From the NCBI GenBank assembly GCA_030527105.1, contig JAUNBK010000011.1, positions 1 to 64,000 on the forward strand: DNA of 64,000 bases. Direction: 5' to 3'. This document shows positions 51,450 through 60,800 of this stretch, piece by piece. A program made the position numbers and the translations under genes. Origin of the DNA: Planctomycetia bacterium. GTDB taxonomy: Bacteria > Planctomycetota > Planctomycetia > Pirellulales > Thermoguttaceae. Below the pieces are notes generated by a model. The model saw nothing but the letters and a program-made list of their open reading frames with translations. It searched no databases and had not been told where the DNA came from. How positions within the stretch are numbered: the first letter of the stretch is position 1; each line of letters opens with the position of its first letter.

Positions 51450-52286
51450 TCAAGCATTGAATCTCGTCATCGCAAGATCAATGCCATTTTTGACCCAATA
51501 TTCGACAGCGTCTGCCGCGCACTGAATCGCGACACTCATCGCTTCCTTTTCGTCCTTTTCAAACTTGGAGAGAACATAGTCCGCCAAGTCCCACCCTGGG
51601 GGCTTCTCGCCGATCCCGACTCTCAAACGCGCGACGCGCTCGGTGCCCAAGACGCGAATCACATCTTTCAAGCCCTTCTGCCCACCGCTGCTCCCTTGCG
51701 CACGAATGCGAATTTTCCCCGGAGGCAAACTCACATCATCGCAAATAATAAGGACATTTTTCACCTCAATTTTATAAAAATCAAGGCAGGGGCGGACGCT
51801 TTGCCCACTTAAATTCATGTACGTGACGGGACTTAAAAGGATGACCCTCTCACCCGCGATGGATGCCTCCAAAATCTCACCCTGAAACTTGGATTTGGGT
51901 CTTCCCGAGCCGAAACGCCTGCCCAACTCCGCAAGGACATCGTACCCCACGTTGTGGCGCGTGCCAGCGTACTTCGAACCCGGATTTCCCAAACCAACAA
52001 TCAGCTTCATGGTCGTCGCTCCCGTCGCACCAGTTGCCCCCGTCGTGACGTCCGCAACAAAACGCTTCGCCTTCTTCGAGGAAGAGAGGAGCGCGTCCAA
52101 CTGCTTCGCGTCCGGCTGCCGGGCAGCATACTCCTCCGCAATACACGCATCTGCGGGATGCTGCGAGACTTGCGATTGTGCAAAAATCTCATCCACCACG
52201 GCGGCGTGCGTACGCTCCGAAGAACGTCGAGACGCGAAGAGCGCCGAAGCGCAACGTTTCAAAAGGGAAACTAAACCACGGAACAT
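51450..52286 (-). CDS. pth: Peptidyl-tRNA hydrolase with long N-terminal extension
   Basis: The enzyme core begins MKLIVGLGNPGSKYAGTRHN at 52010 and contains the catalytic region (TRHNVGYDVL with His, LSPVTYMNLSGQSV, CDDVSLPPGKIRIRAQGSSG with Asp), followed by YVLSKFEKDE; it is 186 residues, the usual length. The frame, however, stays open upstream to ATG 52286, which has a GAGG ribosome site 9 nt upstream and lies only 35 bp after rplY. That gives an extra ~92 residues ending in a low-complexity GATGATGAT stretch. I list the longer form; 52010 remains possible. Confidence 0.9.
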   Translation of the reverse strand: MFRGLVSLLKRCASALFASRRSSERTHAAVVDEIFAQSQVSQHPADACIAEEYAARQPDAKQLDALLSSSKKAKRFVADVTTGATGATGATTMKLIVGLGNPGSKYAGTRHNVGYDVLAELGRRFGSGRPKSKFQGEILEASIAGERVILLSPVTYMNLSGQSVRPCLDFYKIEVKNVLIICDDVSLPPGKIRIRAQGSSGGQKGLKDVIRVLGTERVARLRVGIGEKPPGWDLADYVLSKFEKDEKEAMSVAIQCAADAVEYWVKNGIDLAMTRFNA

Positions 52287-52321
52287 GCGCACCCTCGCAA
52301 CGCCACGAACTTTGAGGAAAA

Positions 52322-52948
52322 TTACTCTTCCGCGCCCTCTTCCTTCTTGCGCGCGATAACTTCCGGCTCGGCTCCCGTAATCTCAGAGCTTTCGAGCACT
52401 TCCTCTTTCTTCTCCACACAATGCACAAAAACACTGTCGGCAGGAAGATCCAACTCAACACCCTCGGGAAGCGTGATATCCTCAAGCGAAATCGACTGTC
52501 CCAAACCAAGATCACCAACGCGAATGACGAGTTCATCAGGAACGTTCGAAGCGGAGCAAGAAACCCGCACTTCGTGAATGAGAAGCTCAACAACACCACC
52601 CTCGCGCAGACCAACGGCATCCCCCTTGAGAACGACGGGGATAACGACTTCGATTTTCTCGTTCGCGTCAATTCGCGTGAAATCGACATGGAGAATCTCA
52701 TTCCCCCACACGTTCCACTGCACTTCTTTCACGAGGGCCTCGCAATTCGCAACACCCTGAAGATTGACGATCTGATGACCACGACGAAGGAGCATCATCA
52801 TGGCGTTCGCCTCAACACAAAGGGGAAGTGCTTCCTGCTGATGACCATAAAGGACGGCAGGAACCAACCCGCCCGCGCGCATACGACGAATTCGTCGTTT
52901 TCCAAAAACATCGCGACTTTTGACTTCCAAAACTTCCAACTGGGACAT
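52322..52948 (-). CDS. rplY: 50S ribosomal protein bL25 (CTC/TL5 form)
   Basis: A 208-residue protein with the 5S-rRNA-binding L25 domain (VKSRDVFGKRRIRRMRAGGL, PAVLYGHQQEALPL) and a C-terminal CTC beta-domain (VIPVVLKGDAVGLREGGVVE, LPADSVFVHC). An acidic tail (RKKEEGAEE) ends it. It is first in the operon with pth, rpsF, ssb and rplI, an order common across bacteria. Confidence 0.96.
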   Translation of the reverse strand: MSQLEVLEVKSRDVFGKRRIRRMRAGGLVPAVLYGHQQEALPLCVEANAMMMLLRRGHQIVNLQGVANCEALVKEVQWNVWGNEILHVDFTRIDANEKIEVVIPVVLKGDAVGLREGGVVELLIHEVRVSCSASNVPDELVIRVGDLGLGQSISLEDITLPEGVELDLPADSVFVHCVEKKEEVLESSEITGAEPEVIARKKEEGAEE

Positions 52949-53078
52949 GAAACGACCTCACATATATCTAACGTTGATAAATCACACCGAAGCGGTTCAC
53001 CACAGGCTACGCTACGCTTCTACGTCTTACTATTTCAAACATAATCTCCGCGAAGAAGTACACCCCACGGAAACAACC

Positions 53079-53106
53079 ATTATTGCAGAAAATTGCAAAA
53101 AATCAA
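53079..53106 (-). promoter_or_regulatory. Promoter of the rplY operon
   Basis: Minus strand TTGATT, 16-bp spacer, AATAAT; leader about 130 nt. Confidence 0.5.
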
Positions 53107-53266
53107 GCCCCCCCACCAAGAAAATGAACCAATTTCCACAAAGCATAAAATTAGAGAAAATGGGTCATATGGACGTTCGAGAGAAAATAAACGGGACGTT
53201 CCGAAAGAACGCAAGAAACCGGAAAAATATTTCGATGAATATTGGGGAATTTTGCCGCCCTGCCGC

Positions 53267-53295
53267 TTGCAAATTACTTCGGCGTGCTATACAAT
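53267..53295 (+). promoter_or_regulatory. Promoter of the exosortase gene
   Basis: TTGCAA, 17-bp spacer, TACAAT; predicted leader about 170 nt to the start at 53473. Confidence 0.65.
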
Positions 53296-53472
53296 GTATG
53301 GTCAGGAAAATTTTGTCGCCTTCGATTTCGCCGAGGAAATTTGAATTGCTTTCCGCAAAGATTCGGGGAAGGGTGTTTCTGAAACGAAACGCCGTTGCGA
53401 GAAAATGCGGAAAAACAGGTGGTGTCGATAGGAGCAGTGCGAATAGGAAAATTCAGAAATACGCAGGGAGTC

Positions 53473-54444
53473 ATGTCAAATTCAACGAATAACGAAAGCG
53501 TGTCTCATCCAGACGCCAACACTATGGACAGCGACCTGCTCTCTCGTCAAGAGAGCTTGGCAGCGTGGGGACTTTTTGGGGCGTTCATGGCACTCCTCAT
53601 TTGGTGCTATTGGAACATGTTAGCCGTGGCGGCAGAGTTATGGGAAAATGATCTCTACTCGCACGGATATTTGATCCCCATTCTTTCCATCATTCTTCTC
53701 GCCATGAGATACCAGCCTTTGCGCCAGACGAGTTGGAATGTGCGAACGATTGGTGCCGGGGTGGTACTTCTGGCGACGCTAATACGTGTGCTTTTCTCCT
53801 CGATTGAGACATTGGACCAGTGGACGTTCGTCATTTCGTTTGTTGGTGCTATTATCATGACGGGGGGCTGGTCGATGCTCCGTTGGGCGGGTCCGGTCGC
53901 GTTTTTGATCATTTTCATGTTCCCGCCGGATGCCGTAACGCCGCTCATCATGGACCCAATGCAGTATTTCGCTACATCCGTGAGCGCTGTTTTCCTAAAC
54001 GTTTTTGGATTCCCTGCCATTCAGCACGGAAACACGATTGATTTGAACGTCACGCAAATCGGCGTCGTCGATCAATGCAGCGGCTTGCGAATGACAACCA
54101 TTTTCCTCGCCCTTTCTATTGCGCTCGTCCTTATCAACGACAGAAAGTGGTGGGAGAATATCATAATCCTCCTCATGGCTATCCCGATTGCGCTCGTGAC
54201 CAACATCACGCGTATTGTCGTGACGGGAATGGTGCTCGCTTGGTTCCCCGAGAGCGAAACTATTTCCAAATTCATTCACGATGCGGCAGGAATTTGTATG
54301 GTTCCCTTGGCAATTGCGCTCCTCATGGGCTTGCAATGGGTTTTGTCCAACATCTTCATCGAGGTCGATGAACACGAGGCAAGCGGGCTGGCGGATCGTC
54401 CTGAGGACGTTTTTTGGAAGGATCGTCGTATCATTGAGGATTAG
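53473..54444 (+). CDS. Exosortase (PEP-CTERM protein-sorting transpeptidase)
   Basis: A 323-residue integral membrane cysteine protease with about eight helices. The catalytic triad is present: C202 in VVDQCSGLRM, R247 in NITRIVVTG and H269 in KFIHDAAG. LYSHGYLIPI is the conserved N-terminal loop. It recognises PEP-CTERM tails, cleaves and probably transfers the protein to a surface anchor. There is no EpsI-type C-terminal domain. The nearest gene is the Wzc-like polymerisation regulator, matching the usual link to exopolysaccharide synthesis. Intact substrates in the window are at 19638 and 58235. The frame is open upstream to 53395 but 53473 gives the normal length. Confidence 0.92.
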   Translation: MSNSTNNESVSHPDANTMDSDLLSRQESLAAWGLFGAFMALLIWCYWNMLAVAAELWENDLYSHGYLIPILSIILLAMRYQPLRQTSWNVRTIGAGVVLLATLIRVLFSSIETLDQWTFVISFVGAIIMTGGWSMLRWAGPVAFLIIFMFPPDAVTPLIMDPMQYFATSVSAVFLNVFGFPAIQHGNTIDLNVTQIGVVDQCSGLRMTTIFLALSIALVLINDRKWWENIIILLMAIPIALVTNITRIVVTGMVLAWFPESETISKFIHDAAGICMVPLAIALLMGLQWVLSNIFIEVDEHEASGLADRPEDVFWKDRRIIED

Positions 54445-54693
54445 TGAATTTGCAGATTCGAGAATTCAGCGTTGGCGCCTCTTGCGATATATCGCGATGT
54501 GTCACGAGGTATTGTGAGGTATAGCGGGACGTAGCGAGGGTGTGCGATCGTACGGCAAGGTTTTGCCCGAAATTTTTCGAGAATCGAACCGATACCCACG
54601 TAAGAAACGTATTATACTCGTTCGACCTTCAAACCGGTTTTTCTCGAAGCGTCGCGCAGCGCAGAGTTGGTGTGCGGCGAGTTGAGTGAAAAC

Positions 54694-55091
54694 GATTTGA
54701 GTTTTCACAAAGAGGTGAGAAGTCGTGGTGCGCAAGCTCCAGCGGCGGACAGAATCGAGAATTCAAACGCGAAGTTTTATATACTAGCGCTTCGATGGAT
54801 TTGAGTTTTCACAAAGAGGTGAGGAGTCGTGGTGCGCAAGCTCCAGCGGCGGACAGAATCGAGAATTCAAACGCGAAGTTTTATATACTAGCGCTTCGAT
54901 GGATTTGAGTTTTCACAAAGAGGTGAGGAGTCGTGGTGCGCAAGCTCCAGCGGCGGACAGAATCGAGAATTCAAACGCGAAGTTTTATATACTAGCGCTT
55001 CGATGGATTTGAGTTTTCACAAAGAGGTGAGGAGTCGTGGTGCGCAAGCTCCAGCGGCGGACAGAATCGAGAATTCAAACGCGAAGTTTTA
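54694..55091 (+). repeat. Tandem array, 104-bp unit x3.8
   Basis: Four consecutive units start at 54694, 54798, 54902 and 55006, the last cut off at about 55091. Successive units are almost identical (the first differs by a base or so). Each unit contains the right half of the dispersed repeat (GTCGTGGTGCGCAAGCTCCA, CGGCGGACAG, AAACGCGAAGTTTTATA) followed by CTAGCGCTTCGATG, which is unique to the array. A left-end-like piece, TATTATACTCGTTC, occurs at 54610. The array fills the gap between the exosortase and the Wzc-like start codon. Confidence 0.9.
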
Positions 55092-55119
55092 AAAATAACC
55101 CCTAAAAAAAGGTGGAATT

Positions 55120-57432
55120 GTGGCACAAAATCAGGAACAACTTCCCGTTGAGATCGGGATACCAGCAGGAAGCGGTCAGTTGACCCCTCGTCGCGCCTCC
55201 GCGCCGCGTCGAGATTTGAATATTGTCAAGAAGCAGCCGGATATCATCTCGCGTTCGATTCGACCAACGGATCTTTTGTATGCGTTGCGTCGTCGTTGGG
55301 CCGTGAGTTTGGGACTCGGTTTGTTTGTGACTATTGTCACGCTCTTCGTTTCATGGATGCTCATTCCAGTGGAATATAGCGCGAAGGTGTGGCTTCGTTT
55401 CGCGAAAAATAAGCAATCCATCATTTTTAACGTGCGTGAAGAGGAGAGCTATTTGAACGACCGCAACGCGCAGGCGGCTTTGATTCGAAGTAGTTTCGTG
55501 TTAAATGCGGCTCTCGACCAGTCCGGCATTTCGTCTTTGCCATGTCTTAAGAATGAGAAAGACCCCACCAACTGGCTTGCCAAAAAGCTCAGCGTTGGCT
55601 ACCTGAACGGGTCGGAAATTTTGCAAATCTCCATCTCGGGCGAGAACCCCCAGGAGTTGGAGAGCATACTTACCGCCGTGCGTGATGCGTACATGCAGGA
55701 AGTTGTGCAGGTCGACCGCGACGCAGAAGTTCAGCGCAGAAATACGCTGAATCGTGCATACAAAAACCTCAAACAACTGATTGACAAAAAAGAAATCCAA
55801 TATCGCAACAGAGCGGAACAACTCGGTGCAGCAGACTCCAAAACAGCTTCCTACGCCAGTATTTATGCACTGGAGTCTGTCTCCACTCTGCGTAACGAGC
55901 TGAATCGCTTGCACACTGTGATTTCTGGAATGGATCAGCGGATTGCGCTTCTCACCGCACGCCTCCAGCTTTATCCGGAAGACTCGATCGAGATGAATCC
56001 AGAGGAGAAGAAGAAGGAATTGCGTCAGCGAATGACTTTGAGCGCTTTGGCTCAAGATGCGGAAATCATGCGGATGAGGAACGAATTGATCAATGCGCAA
56101 GCTCTTCTCAAACAGCAGATCGCAGTCGCCAAAAATCCGCAGAATCCGAGTATTATGCGTCTTGAGGCTCATGTCGAGACACTCAAACAGCAGATCGAAG
56201 CACGCGCAAAAGAGCTTGAGCCCCTCATTGTCCAGCAGGTCAACTTGCACTTGGCGGGAGCCACTTCTTCCATGCCAATGTCGCCGGCGGACAAATTGCG
56301 CGCCGAGATTGAAGTCCTTAAGATCGACCGCGAAGTCTTCCAAAAGGAGTTGGACAGCAACCTCAAGTTGTTCCAAAAAGAGGTCGCGAGTGCTGAAAAA
56401 CTCAGCTCCGGCTCCAGTGAGCTTGAGAGCATGCGTAACGAGTTGGATCGTATGAAGCGCATGTACAACCAGATGGGTACCCAATTAGATGAGTGGAGTG
56501 TTGAGCAGCAAGCGGGCGCAAGAGTCTCAACGATCAATAACCCCGAAGCGGACAAGGTGAGCAACATTGCGCGCAAGGGGCGTATGGTGGGATTTTTAGG
56601 AGTGCTCAGCTTCTTCGGAACCGTTATTGCTGTGAGTGGCTTCGACTTCTTGGGCAGACGCGTCAATTCCGCCGACGAACTCAGTTTCGGACTCGGACTT
56701 CACGTCATGGGCGACCTGCCGCTCATTTCGAGAGGTTTCCATCGCCATCGCATGAATCAGAGCGTGCAAGGTTTGTTGATGGAATCGATCGACAACATTC
56801 GTACGGCACTTTTGCATCGTGCGGAGAGCGAAAATATGAAAGCCGTTTTGATCACCAGCTCGCTTGAGAAGGAAGGAAAAACGACCGTGTCGAGCCAACT
56901 CTCCGCCAGTTTGGCGCGTACAGGGAAGCGCGTCGTCTTGGTCGATGCCGACTTGAGGCGTCCATCCTCCCACCGTATGTTCGATCGACCGCTCAATCCT
57001 GGGCTTGCTGAGTATTTGCGCAAAAAGGTCTCTTTGGACGAAGTGATTACGACGACCCGTGTCGAAAATTTGTGGATCATTCCTGCCGGAACTCCTCATC
57101 CCGAGGCGATCATCTCTTTGGCTCAGGGGGGAATGGAGGAGCCGATGAGACTTTTGAGGGAGCAATTCGACTTCATTGTTGTCGACTCAGGACCGGTTTT
57201 GACGGATGCCGACGTGTTGGTCGTTGGGCGCTTGTGCGACGGCGTTATCGTCTCCGTCCTGCGCGACGTTTCGCGTCTCCCGTGGGTGTATGAGGCGTGC
57301 GAGAGAATTCGAATGGTCGAGATTCCTTTGATTGGAACCGTTTTGAACGGCGTCAGCTTCGGAAAATACCGACCCTACTACTCTTCGTACACGATCGAGG
57401 TTTCTTCGAGACCACGTCTCAAGCGAAATTAG
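55120..57432 (+). CDS. Wzc-like chain-length regulator fused to a BY-kinase
   Basis: A 770-residue polysaccharide co-polymerase. The N-terminus has a Wzz domain around the first membrane helix (WAVSLGLGLFVTIVTLFVSW); long coiled coils span about 170-480; the second helix is MVGFLGVLSFFGTVIAVSGF near 490. The C-terminal BY-kinase has Walker A (LEKEGKTTVSSQL), Walker A' (VVLVDADLRRPS) and Walker B (FIVVDSGPVLTDADV). The Tyr-rich tail is short (YRPYYSSY). It controls exopolysaccharide chain length and export. GTG start with AAAGGTGG upstream. The gene is a natural partner for the exosortase. Confidence 0.92.
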   Translation: MAQNQEQLPVEIGIPAGSGQLTPRRASAPRRDLNIVKKQPDIISRSIRPTDLLYALRRRWAVSLGLGLFVTIVTLFVSWMLIPVEYSAKVWLRFAKNKQSIIFNVREEESYLNDRNAQAALIRSSFVLNAALDQSGISSLPCLKNEKDPTNWLAKKLSVGYLNGSEILQISISGENPQELESILTAVRDAYMQEVVQVDRDAEVQRRNTLNRAYKNLKQLIDKKEIQYRNRAEQLGAADSKTASYASIYALESVSTLRNELNRLHTVISGMDQRIALLTARLQLYPEDSIEMNPEEKKKELRQRMTLSALAQDAEIMRMRNELINAQALLKQQIAVAKNPQNPSIMRLEAHVETLKQQIEARAKELEPLIVQQVNLHLAGATSSMPMSPADKLRAEIEVLKIDREVFQKELDSNLKLFQKEVASAEKLSSGSSELESMRNELDRMKRMYNQMGTQLDEWSVEQQAGARVSTINNPEADKVSNIARKGRMVGFLGVLSFFGTVIAVSGFDFLGRRVNSADELSFGLGLHVMGDLPLISRGFHRHRMNQSVQGLLMESIDNIRTALLHRAESENMKAVLITSSLEKEGKTTVSSQLSASLARTGKRVVLVDADLRRPSSHRMFDRPLNPGLAEYLRKKVSLDEVITTTRVENLWIIPAGTPHPEAIISLAQGGMEEPMRLLREQFDFIVVDSGPVLTDADVLVVGRLCDGVIVSVLRDVSRLPWVYEACERIRMVEIPLIGTVLNGVSFGKYRPYYSSYTIEVSSRPRLKRN

Positions 57433-57466
57433 AAGTTCGATTTTCGTTCCTAGGAAAACTGCGATT

Positions 57467-57499
57467 GAGGGAATGCTCAGACCGGGTGTTCCCTCTTTT
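57467..57499 (+). terminator. Weak intrinsic terminator of the Wzc-like gene
   Basis: GAGGGAA (57467-57473) pairs with TTCCCTC (57489-57495), then four T. Confidence 0.55.
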
Positions 57500-57548
57500 C
57501 GTAATTCGGCACCTGTTCGGCACCCGGCTTGGAAATCTTCTCGGCAGG

Positions 57549-58076
57549 TTATGATTCCCAAAAGATCGAAAGCTGCGGTGCGATATCCTCGGCGGGATAG
57601 CTTCGACGGGTGGGAATCCTCACGAGAGGAATTTTCGCTCGACTCATGATGATGTTTTTCTCCTCATCGCGTTTTTGTGCGTTCTTCCTCAGGTGTGACT
57701 TATCGTCCAACTCAATCGCCCCGACAACGGCAAGGTCGCTCTCCCGCACGACGACGAAATCCAAATGCTTCTGCGCGATTTTCGGCCAGCCTTCAGGCTC
57801 CAAATTCTTCACGACCGCCCACAATCCCAGCTTCGCCCAGACTTGGTATCCATGCGGAATGAGTGGGAGGAGCGCACGATAAAATTTCATCTCCGCATTG
57901 GTGAGCAGAGGTCTTTTGTCGTACGTATACGGAAACGCATTCTTTTTGCCCCGCAGACAGACCTGCACGACGATCCAGAGAACCGCGAGAAAAAGGAACA
58001 AAAAAACCAGAAGTGTCCACGGAGAACGTTCATTACTTACGGTTCCCAAGAGGAAAAAGGTCGAATTCAACGGCAT
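57549..58076 (-). CDS. Membrane-anchored DUF2726 protein
   Basis: A 175-residue protein with an N-terminal membrane helix (TLLVFLFLFLAVLWIVVQVC). The DUF2726 domain follows: LLTNAEMKFYRALLPLIPHG, KIAQKHLDFVVVRESDLAVV, GAIELDDKSHLRKNAQKRDE and IPLVRIPT. The D-F-V and E-L-D-D-x-S-H residues resemble a restriction-endonuclease-like (PD-(D/E)xK) core, so a nuclease function is possible. ATG 58076 has CGAGGA upstream; the longer open frame runs into a dispersed repeat. Confidence 0.85.
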   Translation of the reverse strand: MPLNSTFFLLGTVSNERSPWTLLVFLFLFLAVLWIVVQVCLRGKKNAFPYTYDKRPLLTNAEMKFYRALLPLIPHGYQVWAKLGLWAVVKNLEPEGWPKIAQKHLDFVVVRESDLAVVGAIELDDKSHLRKNAQKRDEEKNIIMSRAKIPLVRIPTRRSYPAEDIAPQLSIFWES

Positions 58077-58097
58077 AGAAATCCTCGTAAAATGAAA

Positions 58098-58167
58098 GCC
58101 GGCTGTGTGCAAGCCGTAGTGCGCAAGCTCCAACGGCGGGCGAAACCGGAAATTTCAACGTGAATTA
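58098..58167 (+). repeat. Dispersed repeat, partial copy (right half, orientation B)
   Basis: Retains CAAGCCGTAGTGCG, CTCCAACGGCGGGCG and CCGGAAATTTCAACGTG. It lies directly upstream of the DUF2726 gene. Confidence 0.65.
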
Positions 58168-58234
58168 CCCTAAAAGGGGGAAAGTTTGCGCCTCCCCCTG
58201 ATGAAAAATAAAACGTTAAACCAACACCAAGCGT

Positions 58235-60475
58235 TTAAGCGGCGCGTCGTTTTCTACGCCAGAAACAAATCCCCGCGAATCCCACCAGCAGCAGGACGAA
58301 CGTCCCCGGTTCTGGAATGGGATTTGCCGTTGCGACGAGCACGCCGTCGGCGTAGAGGAAGTGGTACTTGTTCTGGTCGAGCGTCAAATCGTCGAGCAGG
58401 TAGGGGTTCGAGATGTCGTCAAAAGCGACCCAGCCCCAACCTCCCTCGGTCGCGTCGATCAGGTCGAGTGTATACCAAGCGTCTGGATCCGCAGTGTAGA
58501 GGTCAAGGAGGTCCTCAGCAGAGAACGAACCTGCCTCCCACGAAGTGGTGCTGTTGCTCGTACGACGGGCAGACAACACGTACTCGTCGGACTCCACGAT
58601 TCTCAACGCAACTCCATTGAAGCCGCCAGAAGCGACCCCGCTTGCGATCAACTCCTCCGAAGTAAGCCCCACAATGCTCTCGACTCCGCCCGTTCCTCCG
58701 AGAAGGTGGAATCCAATTGCGCCGCCGTTGTCGCTCAGTTGAAATTCAACGCTGCGAACGATTCCGACTCCCGTTTGTCCCGTGTCGGCAGACGTTCCGC
58801 CCGGGGAGAGAAGATAGGCACCCGTGCGAGGCGTAGAATCGGCGCTGAAAGCGGAATTTCGAATGACACTATCTCCCGCTCGCCCCTCGTTCACGACGCT
58901 CCAAGGGCTGAATTCAAGGGCACCGCTCTCAAACGAAAGGTCGTGATTGAATCGGTTGATGACCTCCGTACTCGAAGCGGACCCGAGCATTCCGTTGTCG
59001 CCCGTGACAAAGACGGCATCGGAACCATCCGCTTTCGTGCCAGCGTACAATTTCCATCCAGCATTTGCGGGAGCCACCCCCTCAGTTCCTGCCGAGACCG
59101 TATTAATGACGGTACCCTCGGCATTTTGACGATAAGCTGTCGCCGCCAAGCCGTTTCCCGTCCATTGCAAGGAGCCGGTCTCAGAAAAATCCGACGTCGC
59201 GTAGTAGATGTTCAAATTGTCTATGGTCGCGACGTATCCTGAGATTTCGCGATTATGAAGGGCGACAAACTGCCCGTCGGTCGCGTTGAGGCGATAATCC
59301 GAGGTCGTTGTGATTGTCGCGCGATTGCTTGGGTTCGATTTTTGATAGATGTCGAAAGTGAGTTCCGAACCGTTGTCCGTGATCGTGATGGCATACGCTC
59401 CCGTTCTTTTGGTAAGCGAATTTTCCGAGGAAACGAGAACCGTTGCGTTCCCATCCGATCGGGTTTGAATGTGTACTCCTCCCTCACTGTCCAAGTAGAA
59501 TTCGATACCAGTATTCGTTTCCCCGTAGCTTCCTGCAACGGTCGCATCGGAACGCGTGAGGATCTGGATGAAGTCACCAACGTCGTTCATGCTCCAATCG
59601 CACGTAATCGTGAGCGGAGCACTCTCCCCTTCCGCCGCTGGGTTGAAGTGTTGGAATGTGTTCAAATACGAGCGTTGCGTCAACTTTAGCGATCCATCCG
59701 AAACGGAGGCGGTGCCGTTTTTTGGCGTAAGCGTCGTCCATTGCGCGCGGTTGATTGAACTACCGTCAAAGTCGTCAGAAACGTAGTTTTTGGTCTCTAT
59801 GCGCACATTGTCCAAGTAAGCAACGCGCCCGCTGCCCTCCCGATTATGGAACGTAACGTAGTTCTCCTCTTTGTCCAACGCACCGGTGTAGTGGTATTGG
59901 TACTCCCAAGTTTGCGTGCCGTCGAGGCTGGACATGACGAAATAGACGTTTCCCGTGCTTCCTCCAGAGTCCACGAGCGAGAAATTGTAGTACTCGTTCA
60001 AGATTGGGGTTGTGGCATGAAGGCTTCTAAAATAATCTGTCCCCGTTGCGCCAGAGCTGCGTTGAGTGTAGCTGAGTGTGTTGTTGGGATAATTGTAGAT
60101 CATCTCCATGCCCGTTTGGGTCTCGCCATAAGAGCTAGAGGGAATTCCATCGCTACGGGTGAGCAACTGGAAAAAGTCGGTATTACTGGTAAACATCCAT
60201 TGCCCAGACACGATGATGCCGTGGCTCAAATCCGGGTCGGACGCCAAATTAAACTTCGCAGCAGTATTCAAATGTCCCCGTCCAGAAATTTTTGCTGCGC
60301 CGTTTTCGATCACGACAGTACCACCACTGTAGTCGACAACGGACCACTTGGTTGCGTCAATTGTATCGCCTGAGAAATCGTCCTCCAACAACACGCGCCC
60401 ATGGAGGGGAGCAATAAAAAGAACGAAGCCGACGATCATTGTCGCCAAGACCTTAACGCTTTTTTGAAAAATCAT
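58235..60475 (-). CDS. PEP-CTERM protein with repeated lectin/laminin-like domains
   Basis: A 746-residue exported protein with a signal segment (VLATMIVGFVLFIAPLHG). Two related beta domains are each introduced by a FSGDTIDATKW or FDGSSINRAQW motif and contain SYGETQTGMEMI or SYGETNTGIEFY; they resemble LamG/concanavalin sandwich folds. A third region (GYTD-free, residues about 430-700) is a different beta domain. The C-terminal tail IPEPGTFVLLLVGFAGICFW with RRKRR is a complete PEP-CTERM signal. It is probably a surface adhesin or glycan-binding protein anchored through the exosortase. It has its own promoter at 60685-60712. Confidence 0.92.
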   Translation of the reverse strand: MIFQKSVKVLATMIVGFVLFIAPLHGRVLLEDDFSGDTIDATKWSVVDYSGGTVVIENGAAKISGRGHLNTAAKFNLASDPDLSHGIIVSGQWMFTSNTDFFQLLTRSDGIPSSSYGETQTGMEMIYNYPNNTLSYTQRSSGATGTDYFRSLHATTPILNEYYNFSLVDSGGSTGNVYFVMSSLDGTQTWEYQYHYTGALDKEENYVTFHNREGSGRVAYLDNVRIETKNYVSDDFDGSSINRAQWTTLTPKNGTASVSDGSLKLTQRSYLNTFQHFNPAAEGESAPLTITCDWSMNDVGDFIQILTRSDATVAGSYGETNTGIEFYLDSEGGVHIQTRSDGNATVLVSSENSLTKRTGAYAITITDNGSELTFDIYQKSNPSNRATITTTSDYRLNATDGQFVALHNREISGYVATIDNLNIYYATSDFSETGSLQWTGNGLAATAYRQNAEGTVINTVSAGTEGVAPANAGWKLYAGTKADGSDAVFVTGDNGMLGSASSTEVINRFNHDLSFESGALEFSPWSVVNEGRAGDSVIRNSAFSADSTPRTGAYLLSPGGTSADTGQTGVGIVRSVEFQLSDNGGAIGFHLLGGTGGVESIVGLTSEELIASGVASGGFNGVALRIVESDEYVLSARRTSNSTTSWEAGSFSAEDLLDLYTADPDAWYTLDLIDATEGGWGWVAFDDISNPYLLDDLTLDQNKYHFLYADGVLVATANPIPEPGTFVLLLVGFAGICFWRRKRRAA

Positions 60476-60521
60476 AATAACCTCACATTCATTATAAACT
60501 TATCCCCGTTTCTATTTATTG

Positions 60522-60602
60522 TCACGAAGTTTTGTGCTTCCGTGGCACCAAGATGGCAAACTCCAACGGCGGACGGACGCCGAAATTTCTAACGAAAAGC
60601 AT
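60522..60602 (+). repeat. Dispersed repeat, degenerate copy (orientation B)
   Basis: Recognisable by CTCCAACGGCGGACGGACGC and GAAATTTCTAACGAAAAGC. It lies in the leader of the PEP-CTERM gene, in the 60476-60800 gap, which otherwise holds only the promoter. Confidence 0.55.
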
Positions 60603-60684
60603 CCCAAACGCCCCGCAGCCCCCCCGCAACATAAAAGCCCGCAGGGACGAATACCAAGACGCCAACCATACTCTCGACTGGTGT

Positions 60685-60712
60685 ATTATAATCCAGATTT
60701 TTCCAGTGTCAA
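60685..60712 (-). promoter_or_regulatory. Promoter of the 746-residue PEP-CTERM gene
   Basis: Minus strand TTGACA, 16-bp spacer, TATAAT; a near-consensus promoter with a leader of about 200 nt. Confidence 0.8.
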
Positions 60713-60800
60713 GAAAAAATAGTAAAATAGTGAGAAATACTTATAAAATTTTCGCGATACCGACACAATTCCGCCACAGAAGCAGCGTCCGCGAGGGGTT

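Noticed and set aside
54694-55091. CRISPR array
   Set aside because: The 104-bp units are contiguous and nearly identical, with no short repeat/variable spacer alternation and no cas genes.
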